17,182 nucleotides of DNA from Pseudomonadota bacterium (GTDB lineage: Bacteria; Pseudomonadota; Gammaproteobacteria; Burkholderiales; Thiobacillaceae): assembly GCA_030836725.1 (NCBI GenBank), contig JAUPLV010000029.1, positions 1 through 17,182 of the forward strand, in the 5' to 3' direction. Below are positions 1 to 7,076 of this stretch, piece by piece (the first letter of the stretch is position 1; the number at the start of each line of letters is the position of its first letter). The notes under the pieces were generated by a model, which was not told the origin of the DNA, ran no database searches, and was given only the letters and a program-made list of their open reading frames with translations. A program made the position numbers and the translations under genes.

Positions 1-962
1 TCAACTCGCACGGCATGTTCGCCATCAAGGACAAGGAAATCAGCCAGATGGACGTCGACCGCGTGGTGGAAACCGCGCGCGCGGTGAACATCCCGACCGA
101 TCAGCAGATCCTGCACACCATTCCTCAGGAGTTCATCGTCGACGGCCAGGAGGACGTGCGCGACCCGCTGGGCATGAGCGCGATGCGCCTGGAGGTGAAG
201 GTCCACATCGTCACCGGCGCGGTGTCGGCGGCGCAGAACATCATCAAGTGCGTGCGCCGCTGCGGCCTGGAAGTCTCCGACCTGGTGCTGCAGCCGCTCG
301 CCTCGGCGATGGCGGTGCTGACCGAGGACGAGAAAGAACTCGGCGTGTGTCTGGTGGATATCGGCGGCGGCACCACCGACATCGCCGTGTTCACCAACGG
401 CGCGATCCGCCACACCGCGGTGATTCCGGTGGCGGGCGACCAGGTCAACAACGACATCGCGGTGGCGCTACGCACGCCGCCCAAGGAGGCCGAGGACATC
501 AAGGTGCGTTACGGATGCGCGCTCAGGCAGTTGGCGGACGCGCGCGAGATGATCGAGGTGCCGGGCATCGGCGACCGTCCGCCGCGCACCCTGTCGCGGC
601 AAACGCTGGCGGAGTTCATCGAGCCACGCATGGAAGAGCTCTATTCGCTGGTGCAGGCCGAGTTGCGGCGCAGCGGATTCGAGGAACTGCTGTCCTCCGG
701 CATCGTCATCACCGGCGGCTCGGCGGGAATGCAGGGGATGGTCGAACTCGGCGAGGAGGTGTTCCACATGCCGGTGCGCATTGGCTGGCCGCGCTATCAG
801 GGCGGGCTGGAGGACGTGATGCGCAACCCGCGCTACGCCACCTGCATGGGCCTTCTGATGGCCGGGCTGGAAGCGCACGGGCAGGGTGCGCAGAAACTGT
901 CCGGCAGCAATTTAAAGGACATTCTTGAACGCATGAAAAGCTGGTTCAGGGGAAATTTCTGA
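1..962 (+). CDS. ftsA: Cell division protein FtsA (5' end outside window)
   Basis: FtsA is the actin-like ATPase that anchors FtsZ filaments to the inner membrane and recruits later division proteins. The frame is open from base 3, so about the first 100 residues of a roughly 420-residue protein are missing. Visible features are the HTIPQEF segment, the nucleotide-binding loop VDIGGGTTDIAVF (the second phosphate-binding motif of the actin fold), GDQVNNDIA, PPRTLSRQTLAEFIEPR, the adenosine motif ITGGSAGM, and a C-terminal amphipathic helix ending KSWFRGNF that matches the membrane-targeting tail of the family. ftsZ follows after about 120 bp, as in most dcw clusters. Identity is very secure; only the true start cannot be seen. 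Confidence 0.97.
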   Translation, partial: NSHGMFAIKDKEISQMDVDRVVETARAVNIPTDQQILHTIPQEFIVDGQEDVRDPLGMSAMRLEVKVHIVTGAVSAAQNIIKCVRRCGLEVSDLVLQPLASAMAVLTEDEKELGVCLVDIGGGTTDIAVFTNGAIRHTAVIPVAGDQVNNDIAVALRTPPKEAEDIKVRYGCALRQLADAREMIEVPGIGDRPPRTLSRQTLAEFIEPRMEELYSLVQAELRRSGFEELLSSGIVITGGSAGMQGMVELGEEVFHMPVRIGWPRYQGGLEDVMRNPRYATCMGLLMAGLEAHGQGAQKLSGSNLKDILERMKSWFRGNF

Positions 963-1085
963 TGCCGCCGCGCCGCGATCGCGCGCGCGACATCGAAACG
1001 GGATTTGGCGGCGGCGCCCCATGCGGCGAGCGCGTCAAAGGATATTTGAGTGTGGTTTTTGTTTGGGCAAAAAGAGGAGAGAAAC

Positions 1086-2231
1086 ATGTTTGAACTGATG
1101 GATGTAGATACCCAGGATGCGGTGATCAAGGTGATCGGCGTGGGCGGCTGCGGCGGCAACGCGGTCGATCACATGATCGATTCGGGTTTGAGCGGCGTGG
1201 AATTCATCGCCATCAACACCGACGCGCAGGCGCTGAAGCGCAACCAGGCCAAGATTCAGTTGCAGCTGGGGAATGCCGTCACCAAGGGTTTGGGGGCCGG
1301 CGCCAACCCCGACATCGGCCGTGAAGCCGCTCTGGAAGACCGCGAGCGCATCGCCGAAATGATCGACGGCGCCGACATGCTCTTCATTACCGCCGGCATG
1401 GGCGGTGGCACCGGCACCGGCGCCGCGCCGGTGGTGGCCGAAGTGGCGAAGGAGCTCGGCATCCTGACCGTGGCCGTGGTAACCAAGCCCTTCATGTTCG
1501 AAGGCAAGCGCGTGCGCGCGGCCAACGCGGGCATCGAGCAGCTTGCGCGCCACGTCGATTCGTTGATCATCATCCCCAACGAGAAGCTGATGCAGGTTCT
1601 GGGCGACGATGTCTCGATGCTCGACGCCTTCAAGGCCGCCAACAACGTGCTGCACGGCGCGGTCGGCGGCATCGCCGAAGTCATCAACTGTCCCGGCCTG
1701 GTCAACGTCGACTTTGCCGACGTGCGCACGGTGATGAGCGAAATGGGCATGGCGATGATGGGCTCGGCCCAGGCCAGCGGCGAAAACCGCGCCCGCATCG
1801 CCGCCGAACAGGCCGTCGCCAGCCCGCTGCTGGAGGATATCAACCTCGCCGGCGCGCGCGGCGTGCTGGTCAACATCACCGCCTCGTCCACCGTGAAGAT
1901 GCGCGAAATCCACGAGGTGATGAATACCATCAAGGCTTTCACCGCCGAGGAGGCCACCGTCATCGTCGGACAGGTTCTCGACGACAGCATGGAGGACGCC
2001 CTGCGGGTGACGATGGTCGCCACCGGACTGGGCAGCCCCGTGGCCCGCCACCAGCCCAAACCGATGCAGATCATCCGTACCGGCACCGACGACATGACCA
2101 TGATGGCCGACAACGGCGAAGAGGCGCCCAACGTAATGGTCAACCGTCGCAACCGCACGGTCCAGGCGATGAGCGATTCCGGCATCGACACCCTGGACAT
2201 TCCGGCTTTCCTGCGCCGCCAGGCCGACTGA
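1086..2231 (+). CDS. ftsZ: Cell division protein FtsZ
   Basis: FtsZ is the tubulin-like GTPase that forms the cytokinetic ring. The 381-residue protein starts MFELMDVD. The frame extends 12 codons upstream, but the ATG at 1086 is chosen because GAGGAGAG lies just before it and homologues begin here. Visible features are the N-terminal nucleotide-binding VIGVGGCGGNAV, the tubulin signature GMGGGTGTG at about residues 104-112, the T7 synergy loop NVDFADVR that supplies catalytic acidic residues across the subunit interface, and the C-terminal peptide DTLDIPAFLRRQAD that binds FtsA and ZipA. Length and domain order are normal. The 123 bp between ftsA and ftsZ contain only GC-rich inverted segments (GCCGCC near 964, GGCGGC near 1005) and the ribosome-binding site. 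Confidence 0.99.
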   Translation: MFELMDVDTQDAVIKVIGVGGCGGNAVDHMIDSGLSGVEFIAINTDAQALKRNQAKIQLQLGNAVTKGLGAGANPDIGREAALEDRERIAEMIDGADMLFITAGMGGGTGTGAAPVVAEVAKELGILTVAVVTKPFMFEGKRVRAANAGIEQLARHVDSLIIIPNEKLMQVLGDDVSMLDAFKAANNVLHGAVGGIAEVINCPGLVNVDFADVRTVMSEMGMAMMGSAQASGENRARIAAEQAVASPLLEDINLAGARGVLVNITASSTVKMREIHEVMNTIKAFTAEEATVIVGQVLDDSMEDALRVTMVATGLGSPVARHQPKPMQIIRTGTDDMTMMADNGEEAPNVMVNRRNRTVQAMSDSGIDTLDIPAFLRRQAD

Positions 2232-2249
2232 GCGGGTGGACAAACCCGG

Positions 2250-2281
2250 TTGCGCGACCCCGCTGTAGCGGGGCCACGCAA
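2250..2281 (+). terminator. Stem-loop between ftsZ and lpxC
   Basis: An inner stem CCCCGC/GCGGGG with loop TGTA (2258-2273) is enclosed by an outer TTGCG/CGCAA pairing (2250-2254 with 2277-2281). There is no T-run, so it may be a Rho-independent-like pause, an mRNA 3' stabiliser or an attenuator rather than a full terminator. It separates ftsZ from lpxC, which has its own possible -10 element just downstream. Confidence 0.4.
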
Positions 2282-2305
2282 GTAGGTGTCCGCCCCCCGT
2301 CCGGT

Positions 2306-2311
2306 TAGAAT
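2306..2311 (+). promoter_or_regulatory. Possible -10 element of lpxC, close to the start codon
   Basis: TAGAAT lies 6 bases before the lpxC ATG, and no Shine-Dalgarno sequence is seen upstream of that ATG. If the hexamer works as a -10 box, transcription would begin at or next to the A of ATG and give a leaderless mRNA. No good -35 hexamer is visible at the right distance, so this remains tentative. Confidence 0.3.
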
Positions 2312-2317
2312 GTCGGG

Positions 2318-3232
2318 ATGATCAAGCAACGCACCCTTAAAACGCCGGTCAAGGCGACCGGCGTAGGCCTGCATTCGGGCGTCAAGGTCGAGATGACCCT
2401 GCGCCCGGCCGGCCCCGATACCGGCATCGTGTTCCGGCGGATGGACCTCCTCCCGCCCGCCGAACTCAAGGCCGACCCCTATCTGGTGACCGACACCCGC
2501 TTGTGCTCGATGCTCGAATCGGGCGCCGCCAAGGTGTCCACCGTCGAGCACCTGATGTCCGCGCTCGCGGGACTGGGCATCGACAACCTGTTGGTCGACC
2601 TCACCGGCCCCGAAATTCCCATCATGGATGGCTCCTCGGCGCCGTTCGTGTTCCTGCTGCAGTCCGCTGGCATCGTCGAGCAGGATGCGGCGAAGCGCTA
2701 CGTGCGCATCAAGCAGCCGATTGAAGTGCGCGACGGCGACAAGTGGGCGCGCTTCGTCCCGCACAACGGCTTCAAGGTCGAGTTCACCATCGACTTCAAG
2801 CATCCCGTGTTCGACCGCAGCGGCAAGACCGTCAGCATCGACTTCGCCGACACCGCCTATACCAAGGAAGTCGCGCGCGCGCGCACTTTCGGCTTCATGC
2901 ACGAGGTCGAATATCTGCGCAACCAGGGCCTCGCGCTCGGCGGCTCGCTGGACAACGCCATCGTCATGGACGAATTCCGTGTGCTGAACCAGGACGGCCT
3001 GCGCTACGACGACGAGTTCGTCAAACACAAGGTGCTCGACGCCATCGGCGACCTGTACCTCCTGGGCTACCCCATCATCGGCGCCTTCGAAGCCTACAAA
3101 TCCGGCCACGCGCTCAACAACGCGCTGCTGCGCGAGCTGCTGCGGCACCAGGAATCCTGGGAATTCGTCAGTTTCGAGCATGACGAAGAGGTTCCCGCCG
3201 CATTCCTGCGCCTGCATCCCCTCACTGCCTAA
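2318..3232 (+). CDS. lpxC: UDP-3-O-acyl-N-acetylglucosamine deacetylase LpxC
   Basis: LpxC is the zinc deacetylase that catalyses the committed step of lipid A synthesis in the cytoplasm. The 304-residue product begins MIKQRTLKTPVKATGVGLHSG, the canonical LpxC opening. Zinc ligands can be read as H78 (in STVEHLMSAL, with catalytic E77 beside it), H237 and D241 (in HKVLDAIGD), and the general acid-base H264 (in SGHALNNALL). The GPEIPIMDGSSAPF stretch is also diagnostic. Length is normal. It ends the division cluster, as in many proteobacteria, so surface lipid synthesis lies beside the division genes. No ribosome-binding site is evident (see the possible -10 at 2306). Confidence 0.98.
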   Translation: MIKQRTLKTPVKATGVGLHSGVKVEMTLRPAGPDTGIVFRRMDLLPPAELKADPYLVTDTRLCSMLESGAAKVSTVEHLMSALAGLGIDNLLVDLTGPEIPIMDGSSAPFVFLLQSAGIVEQDAAKRYVRIKQPIEVRDGDKWARFVPHNGFKVEFTIDFKHPVFDRSGKTVSIDFADTAYTKEVARARTFGFMHEVEYLRNQGLALGGSLDNAIVMDEFRVLNQDGLRYDDEFVKHKVLDAIGDLYLLGYPIIGAFEAYKSGHALNNALLRELLRHQESWEFVSFEHDEEVPAAFLRLHPLTA

Positions 3233-3245
3233 TGGTCCCGCTCCG

Positions 3246-3428
3246 ATGATCGTGGCCCGCCTGCTGATCGTCGCCCTGCTCGTCGCCATGGCGGCGCTCG
3301 GGCTGGCGTGGCTGTTCACCGGCAAACGCCAATATCTCCGATACGTCGGCCGGGTGCTGCGCTTCGCGCTGGTTTTTGGCCTGATCGCCGCATTGTTTTA
3401 TGTGGTGGAGCGGATCGTTTTACGGTGA
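3246..3428 (+). CDS. Small two-helix inner-membrane protein
   Basis: This 60-residue protein starts MIVARLLIVALLVAMAALG and is almost wholly made of two hydrophobic segments (about residues 2-23 and 37-56) separated by the basic turn TGKRQYLRYVGRV. That pattern fits a helical hairpin with the positive loop in the cytoplasm. The ATG at 3246 lies 13 bases after the lpxC stop, so co-transcription with lpxC is likely. The frame continues upstream into lpxC, but the part before this ATG overlaps lpxC out of frame and is not membrane-like. I do not recognise a named family. Small membrane ORFs following lpxC are plausible, but no function can be assigned. Confidence 0.7.
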   Translation: MIVARLLIVALLVAMAALGLAWLFTGKRQYLRYVGRVLRFALVFGLIAALFYVVERIVLR

Positions 3429-3542
3429 GCATCAATCCACCCGCTGGACCGTGATTGAGCCGTTCCGGCCGCGCCGGGATACCAAAATACAACAGTTTCA
3501 CGTCAGGCCAAATGAAGGCGACGGGACTACACCGACCTTCCC

Positions 3543-3572
3543 TAGACAATGCAAATTTAATACTGATATGAT
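3543..3572 (+). promoter_or_regulatory. Promoter of the cytochrome-porin gene
   Basis: TAGACA (3543-3548) and TATGAT (3567-3572) are separated by 18 bp, and a TG one base before the -10 makes it an extended -10. The region is clearly more AT-rich than its surroundings. It would start transcription near 3579, giving a leader of about 116 nt before the ATG at 3695. Confidence 0.55.
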
Positions 3573-3578
3573 GGTCTC

Positions 3579-3694
3579 GAAGGCGCAAAAAGCGCGTTTC
3601 AAGGGGTGCGGGCAATATATTTGAAGCGCAGAGACGCTTGAAGATTGAGTCCACCATCAACAAAACACAACCGATTCAAAGAGGAGAAGAACCG
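3579..3694 (+). promoter_or_regulatory. 5' leader of the cytochrome-porin gene with two small hairpins
   Basis: The putative leader holds a GCGC-AAAAA-GCGC hairpin (3583-3595), a second stem AAGCG/CGCTT with loop CAGAGA (3624-3639) flanked by repeated TTGAAG, and a strong ribosome-binding site AGAGGAGAAG ending a few bases before the ATG. No known riboswitch is recognised. With the promoter region, this accounts for the 266 bp between the small membrane protein and the cytochrome gene. Confidence 0.35.
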
Positions 3695-4972
3695 ATGACC
3701 ACCAACCGCAACCGGCTATTGCTGGGATTGAGCGCCGCCGTCATGGGCACCGTCATGGCCGTACCCGCCGCACAGGCCACCCCGGCATTCGCGCGCCAGA
3801 TGGAAATGAACTGCATGGGTTGCCATACCCAGGCGCTGACCACGCTCACCGAATTCGGCCGCCAGTTCAAGCTCACGGGCTTCAGCATGGCCGCAGGCAA
3901 CAAGTCGATGATCACCGGCGGCACCCTCGGCACCTCGCTGCCGGTGGCCATCAATGCCGGCATCGGGATGAAGTCCAACTACGTGAGTTCCAGCGACCCC
4001 GTGGTCCGCGACAACCTCTCCTTCCCCGCGGGCTCCGCGATCTTCTTCGGCGGCAAGATCGCCGAGAATGCCGGCGCCAACACCCTGTGGGCCACTGACG
4101 GCCTGATCCACATGCAGGCCACCTTCACCCAGCCAGTAGGCACCGGCCGCGTCGGCTTCTCGGTGTACGGCGGCCAGGGTCATGGCCCGTTCATCGCGAC
4201 CGAAGCCTACAACACCGGCCTGCACAAGGAACTGGCGATGTTCGAGAACGTCGTGCGGACCAACGCAGCGCAGGCGACCGGCGTCGGCTCCGGCCCCGCC
4301 AGCGGCCTCGTGGCCTTCTACGGCGGCCACGGCCTGACCGTCACCGGCGGCGTCTGGGCCAAAGGGACCAACAACAGCTACGCCAACAAGGGCCTCGATA
4401 CCGACGGCATCGACCAGACCCTGCTCCGCGTTGCCTACGACATTCCGACCATGGGCGGCTGGGATGTGATGGTGGGTGCGTACCAGCTGGGCGGCTCGAC
4501 CACCGGCACGCCCTGCAAGCTGTGGGAGAACACCGCAGCCGCATTCGCGACCTGCGCCGGAACGCCCTGGGCCGGCATGTTGACCAAGTTCGCCACTTCG
4601 GCAAGCGGTCTTGACATGCAGGCACAAGGCTCCATCGCCGGCATGAACACCCAGGTCGTGGTGAACCATGTGGCCGACTGGAAATACAAGATCACCGACG
4701 TCGCCGCTCCGACCACCGTCCGCATGAACCAGGAATCCGGCGCGACCTCCGTCGAGGCCCGGATCATGCTCGTACCGGCGATCGGCCTTGCCGCCGGCTT
4801 CATGAGCTTCGACGACAAGCTGGCCACCAACAAGGACTACAAGACCAAGACCGTTGGTCTGTTCTACAACTACGCCGACAACGTGCGCTTCTCTGTCGAG
4901 CGCTCGGAAATCGACAACAAGACCGGCACCGACATCAGCGAGACGACCGCGCAGGTGCTTCTCGCCTTCTGA
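3695..4972 (+). CDS. Cyc2-like outer-membrane monoheme cytochrome c-porin fusion
   Basis: The 425-residue protein has a Sec signal peptide (MTTNRNRLLLGLSAAVMG... cut after AQA, about residue 28). A short haem domain follows, with a single CMGCH at 40-44 inside PAFARQMEMNCMGCH...LTEFGRQFKLTGF, then about 350 residues of alternating Gly/aromatic-rich strands ending in LLAF, the terminal Phe of an outer-membrane barrel. This layout is that of Cyc2, the fused cytochrome-porin that takes electrons from extracellular Fe(II) to periplasmic carriers in iron oxidisers. The PAFAR...CxxCH...FGRxFKxxG pattern agrees with what I recall of that family. Two further cysteines (CKLWENTAAAFATC) could form a loop disulfide. 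The start at 3695 is set by a strong Shine-Dalgarno; an in-frame ATG at 3638 is less likely. The architecture is well supported; Fe(II) as substrate is an inference. Confidence 0.78.
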   Translation: MTTNRNRLLLGLSAAVMGTVMAVPAAQATPAFARQMEMNCMGCHTQALTTLTEFGRQFKLTGFSMAAGNKSMITGGTLGTSLPVAINAGIGMKSNYVSSSDPVVRDNLSFPAGSAIFFGGKIAENAGANTLWATDGLIHMQATFTQPVGTGRVGFSVYGGQGHGPFIATEAYNTGLHKELAMFENVVRTNAAQATGVGSGPASGLVAFYGGHGLTVTGGVWAKGTNNSYANKGLDTDGIDQTLLRVAYDIPTMGGWDVMVGAYQLGGSTTGTPCKLWENTAAAFATCAGTPWAGMLTKFATSASGLDMQAQGSIAGMNTQVVVNHVADWKYKITDVAAPTTVRMNQESGATSVEARIMLVPAIGLAAGFMSFDDKLATNKDYKTKTVGLFYNYADNVRFSVERSEIDNKTGTDISETTAQVLLAF

Positions 4973-4984
4973 TTGTCGAACGGT

Positions 4985-5013
4985 TCCGCCCGCCTGGGCG
5001 GACCTCCGGTTTT
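4985..5013 (+). terminator. Stem-loop with T-run after the cytochrome-porin gene
   Basis: TCCGCCC (4985-4991) pairs with GGGCGGA (4996-5002) around loop GCCT, 12 bases after the stop codon, and a TTTTT run follows a few bases later. It is probably the first of two stop signals for the cytochrome-porin transcript. Confidence 0.5.
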
Positions 5014-5054
5014 TCGACTGTTTCCCCTCGTGGCGCGAGCTGCAAGGGGCAACG

Positions 5055-5084
5055 AAAAGGGCAGGCTTAATAGCCTGCCCTTTT
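5055..5084. terminator. Strong bidirectional intrinsic terminator
   Basis: A perfect 13-bp inverted repeat, AAAAGGGCAGGCT / AGCCTGCCCTTTT with loop TAAT, carries an A-run on one side and a T-run on the other, so it can terminate on both strands. It lies between two convergent transcription units, the cytochrome-porin gene (+) and fccAB (-). Confidence 0.9.
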
Positions 5085-5143
5085 CATTGCCCGCCCCGGA
5101 TATTCACGGCCAACCGCAGTTCCGGCACACCGGTTTCCAGCCG

Positions 5144-5174
5144 GAGTCGCCTTGATTCCGCATCAAGGCGACTC
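5144..5174 (-). terminator. Stem-loop at the 3' end of fccB
   Basis: A perfect 13-bp inverted repeat (GAGTCGCCTTGAT / ATCAAGGCGACTC, loop TCCGC) begins 10 bases past the fccB stop codon in the - direction. It has no T-run. It may stabilise the fccAB mRNA 3' end, with the 5055-5084 element completing termination. Confidence 0.5.
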
Positions 5175-5183
5175 GCTCAGGCG

Positions 5184-6569
5184 TCAGGTGAAACTGTCCG
5201 ACATCAGCGTGCTGAACCAGACATTCATCTGCTCGAAGTTCCGGGTGCTGATCTCGGCTGCCTCGGTGGCGCTCGCATTCACGATGCCGCCGCCGTTGGC
5301 TGCGATTTTCATGCTGCTGCTGGCCGGGTCATACTGATAAACCGCCGTCAGCCAGGAAGCGGAACTGGCCGTGATCGGCGAGTAGCAGGCGGAATTGGCG
5401 ACCGGTTGCGGATCGGGCTGGCCTCCGGCGAGCAGCCTGATGACGGCATCGGCGCAAATCTTGGCTTCCTGGTTGGCCACGTGTCCCGCCTTGGGCATGC
5501 CGCACTGCGAGGCGTCTCCGATGACATGCACGCCCGGCCTGGCTGTGGACTCATAGCTCAGCACATTGACCAGCGCCCAGCGTCCGCCCGAACCGTTGGC
5601 CAGGCCTGCCGCGGCAAGCCAGCCTCCGGCGGCGCTGCCGGCCGCGCGGTGGGGGGCAATCGGGTTGATCACGTTGGCGCTGAGGGCTTGGGGCGCTCCG
5701 CTCTTGTCGACGTAACTGACGGTCTTGCTGGTCGCATCGATCGCGATGCCGCTGACGCCCGGATGATAGGAAAGCACACCCGCATGAATGACGTTCAGCG
5801 CGCGGGTGAAGCTTTCCACGCCAGCCTGGATGCCGGCATTCTCGTCGAGCACGATGACCCGGCTGCCCGCACCCTTGAAGGTTTTCAGGTAGTCGGCGAC
5901 CAGGCAGGCGCGTTCATAAGGGCCGGGAGGGCAACGGTAGGGCGCCTTGGGGATGGTCAGGACAAACGTGCCGTTGGCGGGCATGGCCGCAAGCTGGTCG
6001 CGCAGCAACAGGGTTTGCGCGCCAGCGCGCCAGGCATGGGGCGTCTTCGATTCATAGTCGGACTGCGTCAGCCCGTAGGCATCCTCGAATTCGACCCCCG
6101 GCGCCAGCACCAGCCGGTCGTAAGGCAGGGTGCTTCCGTCCGACAGCAGGATCTGCCTGCCGGCGGTATCGATGGAGGTCAGGGCGGCGTGTTTGACGGC
6201 GACCCCGTAATTGGCGCTCAGTGCGCCGTAGTTGAAGCTCAGGGTATTGATGTTGCGGCCGCCGTTGAGCACCAGGTTACTCATGATGTTGGAGGTGTAG
6301 GCGGCGGCGGGTTCCACCAGCGTGACGGACAGGCCGGAACCGCCCCATAGACGCAGGTACTTGGCTGCCGTGGCGCCGGCCATGCCGCCGCCCACAACCA
6401 CGACTTTTCCGACCAGCCCCGTTTCGGCCAGCTTGAACACCACATTCGAGGCGGACGATTCCGCGTCGCCGTCGGTCCAGCCAATCCGCGGCATCAGGCC
6501 GGCGACAAGGCCGGAACCGGCCAGGAGCAGCCAGCGGCGGCGATCCATATTATGTTTTGTGAATTCCAT
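5184..6569 (-). CDS. fccB: Flavocytochrome c sulfide dehydrogenase, flavoprotein subunit (FccB/SoxF-like)
   Basis: This is the 461-residue flavoprotein of the periplasmic FccAB enzyme family, which oxidises sulfide and passes electrons to the haem subunit. It starts at the ATG 8 bases after GGGGGAGA. A twin-arginine signal (DRRRWLLLAGSGLVAG) implies folded, FAD-loaded export. Seen next are the FAD Rossmann motif VVVVGGGMAGATAAKYL (about 56-72), KAPYRCPPGPYERA with the first redox cysteine C213, RPGVHVIGDAS (second FAD contact), MPKAGHVANQ, and the C-terminal ACYSPITA...SWLTAVYQYDP typical of FccB. In the classic enzyme the second redox cysteine lies in a GWCPVD segment; the matching site here reads RWALVN (A332), so that cysteine seems absent, while C356 in SQCGMPK is extra. 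The family is secure; activity as a sulfide dehydrogenase is less so. fccA lies 18 bp upstream. Confidence 0.9.
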   Translation of the reverse strand: MEFTKHNMDRRRWLLLAGSGLVAGLMPRIGWTDGDAESSASNVVFKLAETGLVGKVVVVGGGMAGATAAKYLRLWGGSGLSVTLVEPAAAYTSNIMSNLVLNGGRNINTLSFNYGALSANYGVAVKHAALTSIDTAGRQILLSDGSTLPYDRLVLAPGVEFEDAYGLTQSDYESKTPHAWRAGAQTLLLRDQLAAMPANGTFVLTIPKAPYRCPPGPYERACLVADYLKTFKGAGSRVIVLDENAGIQAGVESFTRALNVIHAGVLSYHPGVSGIAIDATSKTVSYVDKSGAPQALSANVINPIAPHRAAGSAAGGWLAAAGLANGSGGRWALVNVLSYESTARPGVHVIGDASQCGMPKAGHVANQEAKICADAVIRLLAGGQPDPQPVANSACYSPITASSASWLTAVYQYDPASSSMKIAANGGGIVNASATEAAEISTRNFEQMNVWFSTLMSDSFT

Positions 6570-6587
6570 GTTGTGTCTCCCCGGGGG

Positions 6588-7007
6588 TTATCGTTGGAGG
6601 TAGGCGATGATGGCTTCGAGCTGAGCGCGGGTATAACCCTGGGCGTGCGCGGCCATGATGTCGCTGCTGGCGGGCTGGGTGAGGTAGTCCACGACTTCGG
6701 AGGCCTCACTGCCGCGAATGCTTTCGAAGCCCCCCGCGCCGCCGGTGCCATGGCACTGGAAGCAGTTGGAGGCCAGCAATCGTCCTGTGGTGTCCGCGGG
6801 CTGGCTGAGCATGATCGGCGCGCCAGGGACGGTGTTGCTGTTATCCGTTTCCGGCCCGGTTTCCTGCTCGGTTTCCGGTTCTGGCGCGGCGCTCTCGCTG
6901 CCGCCCCCGCCCCCGCACGCGGAAAGCAGCAGGGCCGCGAAAATGGCCGCCCATTTCCGGCGCCTGTCCAACCCGAACATCGTGACCGTCCCGTGATAAG
7001 TTCGCAT
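6588..7007 (-). CDS. fccA: Monoheme cytochrome c lipoprotein, FccA-like subunit
   Basis: This 139-residue c-type cytochrome is the likely electron acceptor of the flavoprotein encoded 18 bp downstream. The ATG at 7007 is chosen because AAGGAG lies 7 bases before it; the open frame further upstream has no cytochrome character. A basic stretch DRRRKW and hydrophobic AAIFAALL lead to the lipobox LLLSAC (Cys 31), so it should be lipid-anchored. A Gly5 run and an acidic Pro/Glu/Thr linker (about 32-64) tether the haem domain, which has CFQCH at 82-86 and a distal Met in SSDIMAAHAQGYT. The end, YTRAQLEAIIAYLQR, matches the last helix of FccA-type class I cytochromes. Classical FccA is soluble or diheme in some species, so the lipoprotein form is a variation. 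Confidence 0.85.
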   Translation of the reverse strand: MRTYHGTVTMFGLDRRRKWAAIFAALLLSACGGGGGSESAAPEPETEQETGPETDNSNTVPGAPIMLSQPADTTGRLLASNCFQCHGTGGAGGFESIRGSEASEVVDYLTQPASSDIMAAHAQGYTRAQLEAIIAYLQR

Positions 7008-7043
7008 GAGCACACTCCTTGTAGATTTTTTTGTCAGGATGTA

Positions 7044-7076
7044 CTTATAGGGCCGGTTTCTTAAAGCTTCCTTAAA
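7044..7076 (-). promoter_or_regulatory. fccAB promoter with PmrA/QseB-type direct repeat
   Basis: Read on the - strand, TTTAAG-GAAGC-TTTAAG occupies 7076-7060 and TATAAG (-10) lies at 7049-7044, 10 bp further on. The repeat fits the HTTAAK-N5-HTTAAK box known for PmrA/QseB-like OmpR-family response regulators, with half-sites 11 bp apart. It covers the position where a -35 would sit, and no good -35 hexamer is present, which is the layout of an activator-dependent promoter. The ATG at 7007 lies about 37 bp past the -10. The regulator is not in this window. Confidence 0.55.

Noticed and set aside
1256..3325. 689-codon antisense frame across ftsZ and lpxC on the - strand
   Set aside because: Mirror of two certain genes in GC-rich DNA. 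The translation is low-complexity with His/Ala/Asp runs and no domain.
3400..3624. 74-codon frame in the promoter and leader of the cytochrome-porin gene
   Set aside because: It overlaps the small membrane protein and the promoter, has no ribosome-binding site, and reads as non-protein-like sequence.
4854..6350. 498-codon + strand frame opposite fccB
   Set aside because: It runs over a proper terminator pair and antisense to a clear flavoprotein; the composition is that of a shadow frame.
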